6,440 nt of DNA, taken from contig JALVSO010000014.1 of assembly GCA_027024305.1 (NCBI GenBank), forward strand, positions 1 through 6,440, read 5' to 3'. Origin of the DNA: Candidatus Parcubacteria bacterium (GTDB lineage: Bacteria > Patescibacteriota > Minisyncoccia > Phycocordibacterales > GCA-2747955). A program made the translations under genes and the position numbers. The notes below the pieces were generated by a model. The model made no database searches and was not told the DNA's origin. It saw only the letters and a program-made list of their open reading frames with translations. Positions 5,399-6,440 of this stretch are shown piece after piece. Position 1 is the stretch's first letter; each line of letters starts with the position of its first letter.

Positions 5399-5566
5399 AT
5401 GAACAATGAAGGAAAATGAGAAGATGAGGAAAAATGAATTTTTGAAGATAGAAAAGATGGAGCAAAAAATAGCGAAGTGGAATATATTAGAGCTATAAAA
5501 TATTTTACTTTGTTTTTTGTAATTTTTTCTCTGATTATTTTTCTGTTGATAAAATATTTGAAATAA
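5399..5566 (+). CDS. Small single-pass membrane protein, 55 aa, two in-frame TGA read as Trp
   Basis: Reading TGA as Trp opens a 55-codon frame from ATG 5399 to TAA 5564-5566. The N-terminal part (1-30) is hydrophilic and acidic: MNNEGKWEDEEKWIFEDRKD, with W7 (TGA at 5417) and W13 (TGA at 5435). Residues about 34-51 form one hydrophobic span (YFTLFFVIFSLIIFLLI), and the chain ends KYLK. That is a tail-anchored or single-pass inner-membrane protein with a charged N-terminal domain. No family is recognised. Support comes from the well-formed two-part protein, the extended -10 exactly one start distance upstream, and the same TGA usage as in the neighbouring genes. Without recoding the frame would end after six residues. 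The hairpin repeat starting at 5582 may act as its 3' end. Confidence 0.68.
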
Positions 5567-5581
5567 GATATTTTTTGAAAG

Positions 5582-5763
5582 AAGTCCGACTTGTCGAGTA
5601 TGACGCGGCGTGTGGGTGTTAACAAGTCGGACTTCGTGGAAAATGTGTGGGGTGTCATTTTGTGTGGTTGCTCGACTTGCAACTTGCCCCTTGTTCCTTG
5701 GAACTTGAACTGACTTGCAACTTGCCCCTTGCAACTTATAACTTGAACCGACTTCGTGGAAAA
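5582..5763. repeat. Interspersed hairpin repeat, copy 2 (compact)
   Basis: The hairpin AAGTCCGACTTGT (5582-5594)/ACAAGTCGGACTT (5622-5634) is followed directly by the 130-bp CTTGCAACTTG-rich module (5634-5763), which aligns without gaps to 1711-1840 with about 12 differences. The extra 63-bp module of copy 1 (1648-1710) is absent here. The repeat lies between the 55-aa gene (15 nt before) and fpg (24 nt after) and interrupts neither. It may supply a 3' hairpin to one and promoter sequence to the other. Confidence 0.87.
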
Positions 5764-5787
5764 TAACTAATCAATAAAGTAAAAACT

Positions 5788-6345
5788 ATGCCCGAATTAC
5801 CTGAAGTCCAGACCGTTGTGGATGGATTAAACAAAAAAATAAAATCCAAAAGAATCAAAGATCTTTGAACGGATTACAAATCCGATTTTTACCACGGCAA
5901 AGATAATATTAAAGATCCGGCTTTTTTCCGAAAATTTAAAAAAGCCGTTATGGGAGCAAGAGTTTTGGAAGTTAAGCGAAGAGCCAAAAATATTTTTATC
6001 TATTTGGATAATGAAAAAGTTATTTTGGTTCATTTAAAAATGACCGGCCACTTTCTTTTCGGTGACTATTTCTATGATAAAAAGGAAAAAATTTTTACAC
6101 CCAAGGGTGGTTGAATTGAAAGAGGTGAAATAAGGAAAAAACCGAAGCTTCAAAAAGAAATTGAAAAAAATCCTCTAAGAGATCCTTTCAATAAATTCAT
6201 TCATTTTGCCATTACTTTTTCCGATGGAAAAGTTCTGGCCCTTTCCGATATGAGAAAATTCGCCACTGTTTCTCTTTTGGACAAAAGTGAATTGGAAGAA
6301 AAAGTTATTTCAAAAATTGGCGTAAAGGCAAAATCCGGTGGGTAA
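5788..6345 (+). CDS. mutM: Fpg/MutM-like DNA glycosylase, N-terminal half only, two in-frame TGA
   Basis: Fpg removes oxidised purines such as 8-oxoguanine from DNA and nicks the site. This 185-aa product starts MPELPEVQTVVDGL with the catalytic Pro2 and Glu3 and has the beta-loop Lys K67 (KRRAKN). It also shows the conserved HLKMTGHF (82-89) and, after DPFNKFIHF, the LSDMRKFA segment typical of Patescibacteria-like versions. TGA at 5866 and 6112 encode W27 (IKDLWTDY, a family Trp position) and W109. No TGG is used. The frame ends at TAA just after SKIG, where normal proteins of about 270 aa continue into the H2TH domain and zinc finger. Neither is found in any frame of the remaining 95 bases. 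As it stands it lacks the DNA-clamping half and is probably inactive alone, or is a remnant. There is no Shine-Dalgarno; a weak TAAAGT lies 7 nt before ATG. Confidence 0.85.
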
Positions 6346-6358
6346 AATCACCGGATTT
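6331..6358. terminator. Perfect 10-bp hairpin at the end of the fpg-like gene
   Basis: AAATCCGGTG (6331-6340) and CACCGGATTT (6349-6358) pair perfectly around an 8-nt loop that contains the stop codon TAA. Only CCTTTATC follows on the plus strand, so the T tract is poor. It is likely an imperfect terminator or the joint of a rearrangement that cut the gene short. Confidence 0.5.
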
Positions 6359-6384
6359 CCTTTATCTGTAACAAAGACCAAAGA

Positions 6385-6408
6385 TTATCTATTTTGTAAA
6401 ATAGATAA
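6385..6408 (+). promoter_or_regulatory. Palindrome overlapping a -10 box before the last gene
   Basis: The 11-bp arms 6385-6395 (TTATCTATTTT) and 6398-6408 (AAAATAGATAA) are perfect and separated by two bases. A -10-like TAAAAT (6397-6402) lies in the right arm, 6 nt before the ATG at 6409. This spacing is the same as at 5387-5399. It fits an operator over a leaderless promoter, though no -35 is evident. Confidence 0.45.
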
Positions 6409-6440
6409 ATGGTCAAAATAACAAAAAGAAGGGCTAAAAG
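6409..6440 (+). CDS. Possible start of a further gene (3' end outside window)
   Basis: ATG at 6409 opens the frame MVKITKRRAK, which runs off the window. Only ten residues are visible, so no product can be named. The -10-like box 6 nt upstream and the palindrome over it are the main reasons to call it. Confidence 0.35.
   Translation, partial: MVKITKRRAK

Noticed and set aside
5362..5734. Minus-strand frames of about 106-117 codons with hydrophobic stretches
   Set aside because: They are antisense shadows of the 55-aa gene and of the hairpin repeat, and lack start signals.
1009..6345. TGA as glycine (code 25)
   Set aside because: It would place Gly at NPxWxDL, at the C-terminal DWY, at the Fpg LWTDY site and in the FFWP motif. 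Trp fits better, although Gly cannot be fully excluded without a genome-wide count.

Overview
The window looks like a piece of bacterial chromosome from an AT-rich, small-genome lineage in which TGA is read as tryptophan. Ten in-frame TGA codons occur in four genes: a GIY-YIG nuclease (4), a secreted M23 peptidase (2), a small membrane protein (2) and an Fpg/MutM-like gene (2). In the three recognisable families most of them fall where the family carries Trp or another aromatic residue. TGG is also used for Trp (7 codons). Every gene whose end is visible stops with TAA or TAG. The style of the fpg gene (DMRKFA motif) and of the small genes resembles Candidate Phyla Radiation / Patescibacteria. 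The known TGA recoding there (Absconditabacteria, Gracilibacteria) is to glycine, which fits these sites less well. The lineage is therefore an inference.

Layout, left to right. 1-902: end of a ClpC/ClpB-type AAA+ chaperone. 1009-1302: GIY-YIG nuclease, complete only if TGA is Trp. 1303-1970: no gene, but a large compound palindrome, a 33-bp tandem repeat and the first copy of an interspersed hairpin repeat, ending in a perfect DnaA box. About 2004-2381: a promoter, a GC-rich highly structured stretch and an intrinsic terminator, read as a candidate non-coding RNA of unrecognised family. 2539-2928: an unrecognised 129-aa protein, the only gene here with a clear Shine-Dalgarno. 3076-3210: a very basic 44-aa protein with its own promoter and terminator.

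3343-4887 (minus strand): a 514-aa secreted coiled-coil / LytM peptidase / peptidoglycan-binding protein that standard translation would split in two. 4995-5304: a cloverleaf-like set of nested inverted repeats. 5399-5566: a 55-aa single-pass membrane protein invisible under the standard code. 5582-5763: second copy of the hairpin repeat. 5788-6345: an Fpg-like gene that lacks the C-terminal half of the family. 6409-end: probable start of another gene.

The genes do not form an obvious operon; most seem to have their own promoters. Several starts lie only a few bases after an extended -10 box and lack a Shine-Dalgarno, suggesting leaderless mRNAs. The intergenic spaces are unusually rich in two kinds of repeat: paired-hairpin palindromes bounded by TGGAT/ATGAC ends, and AAGTCCGACTTGT-type hairpins with compensated stem changes.
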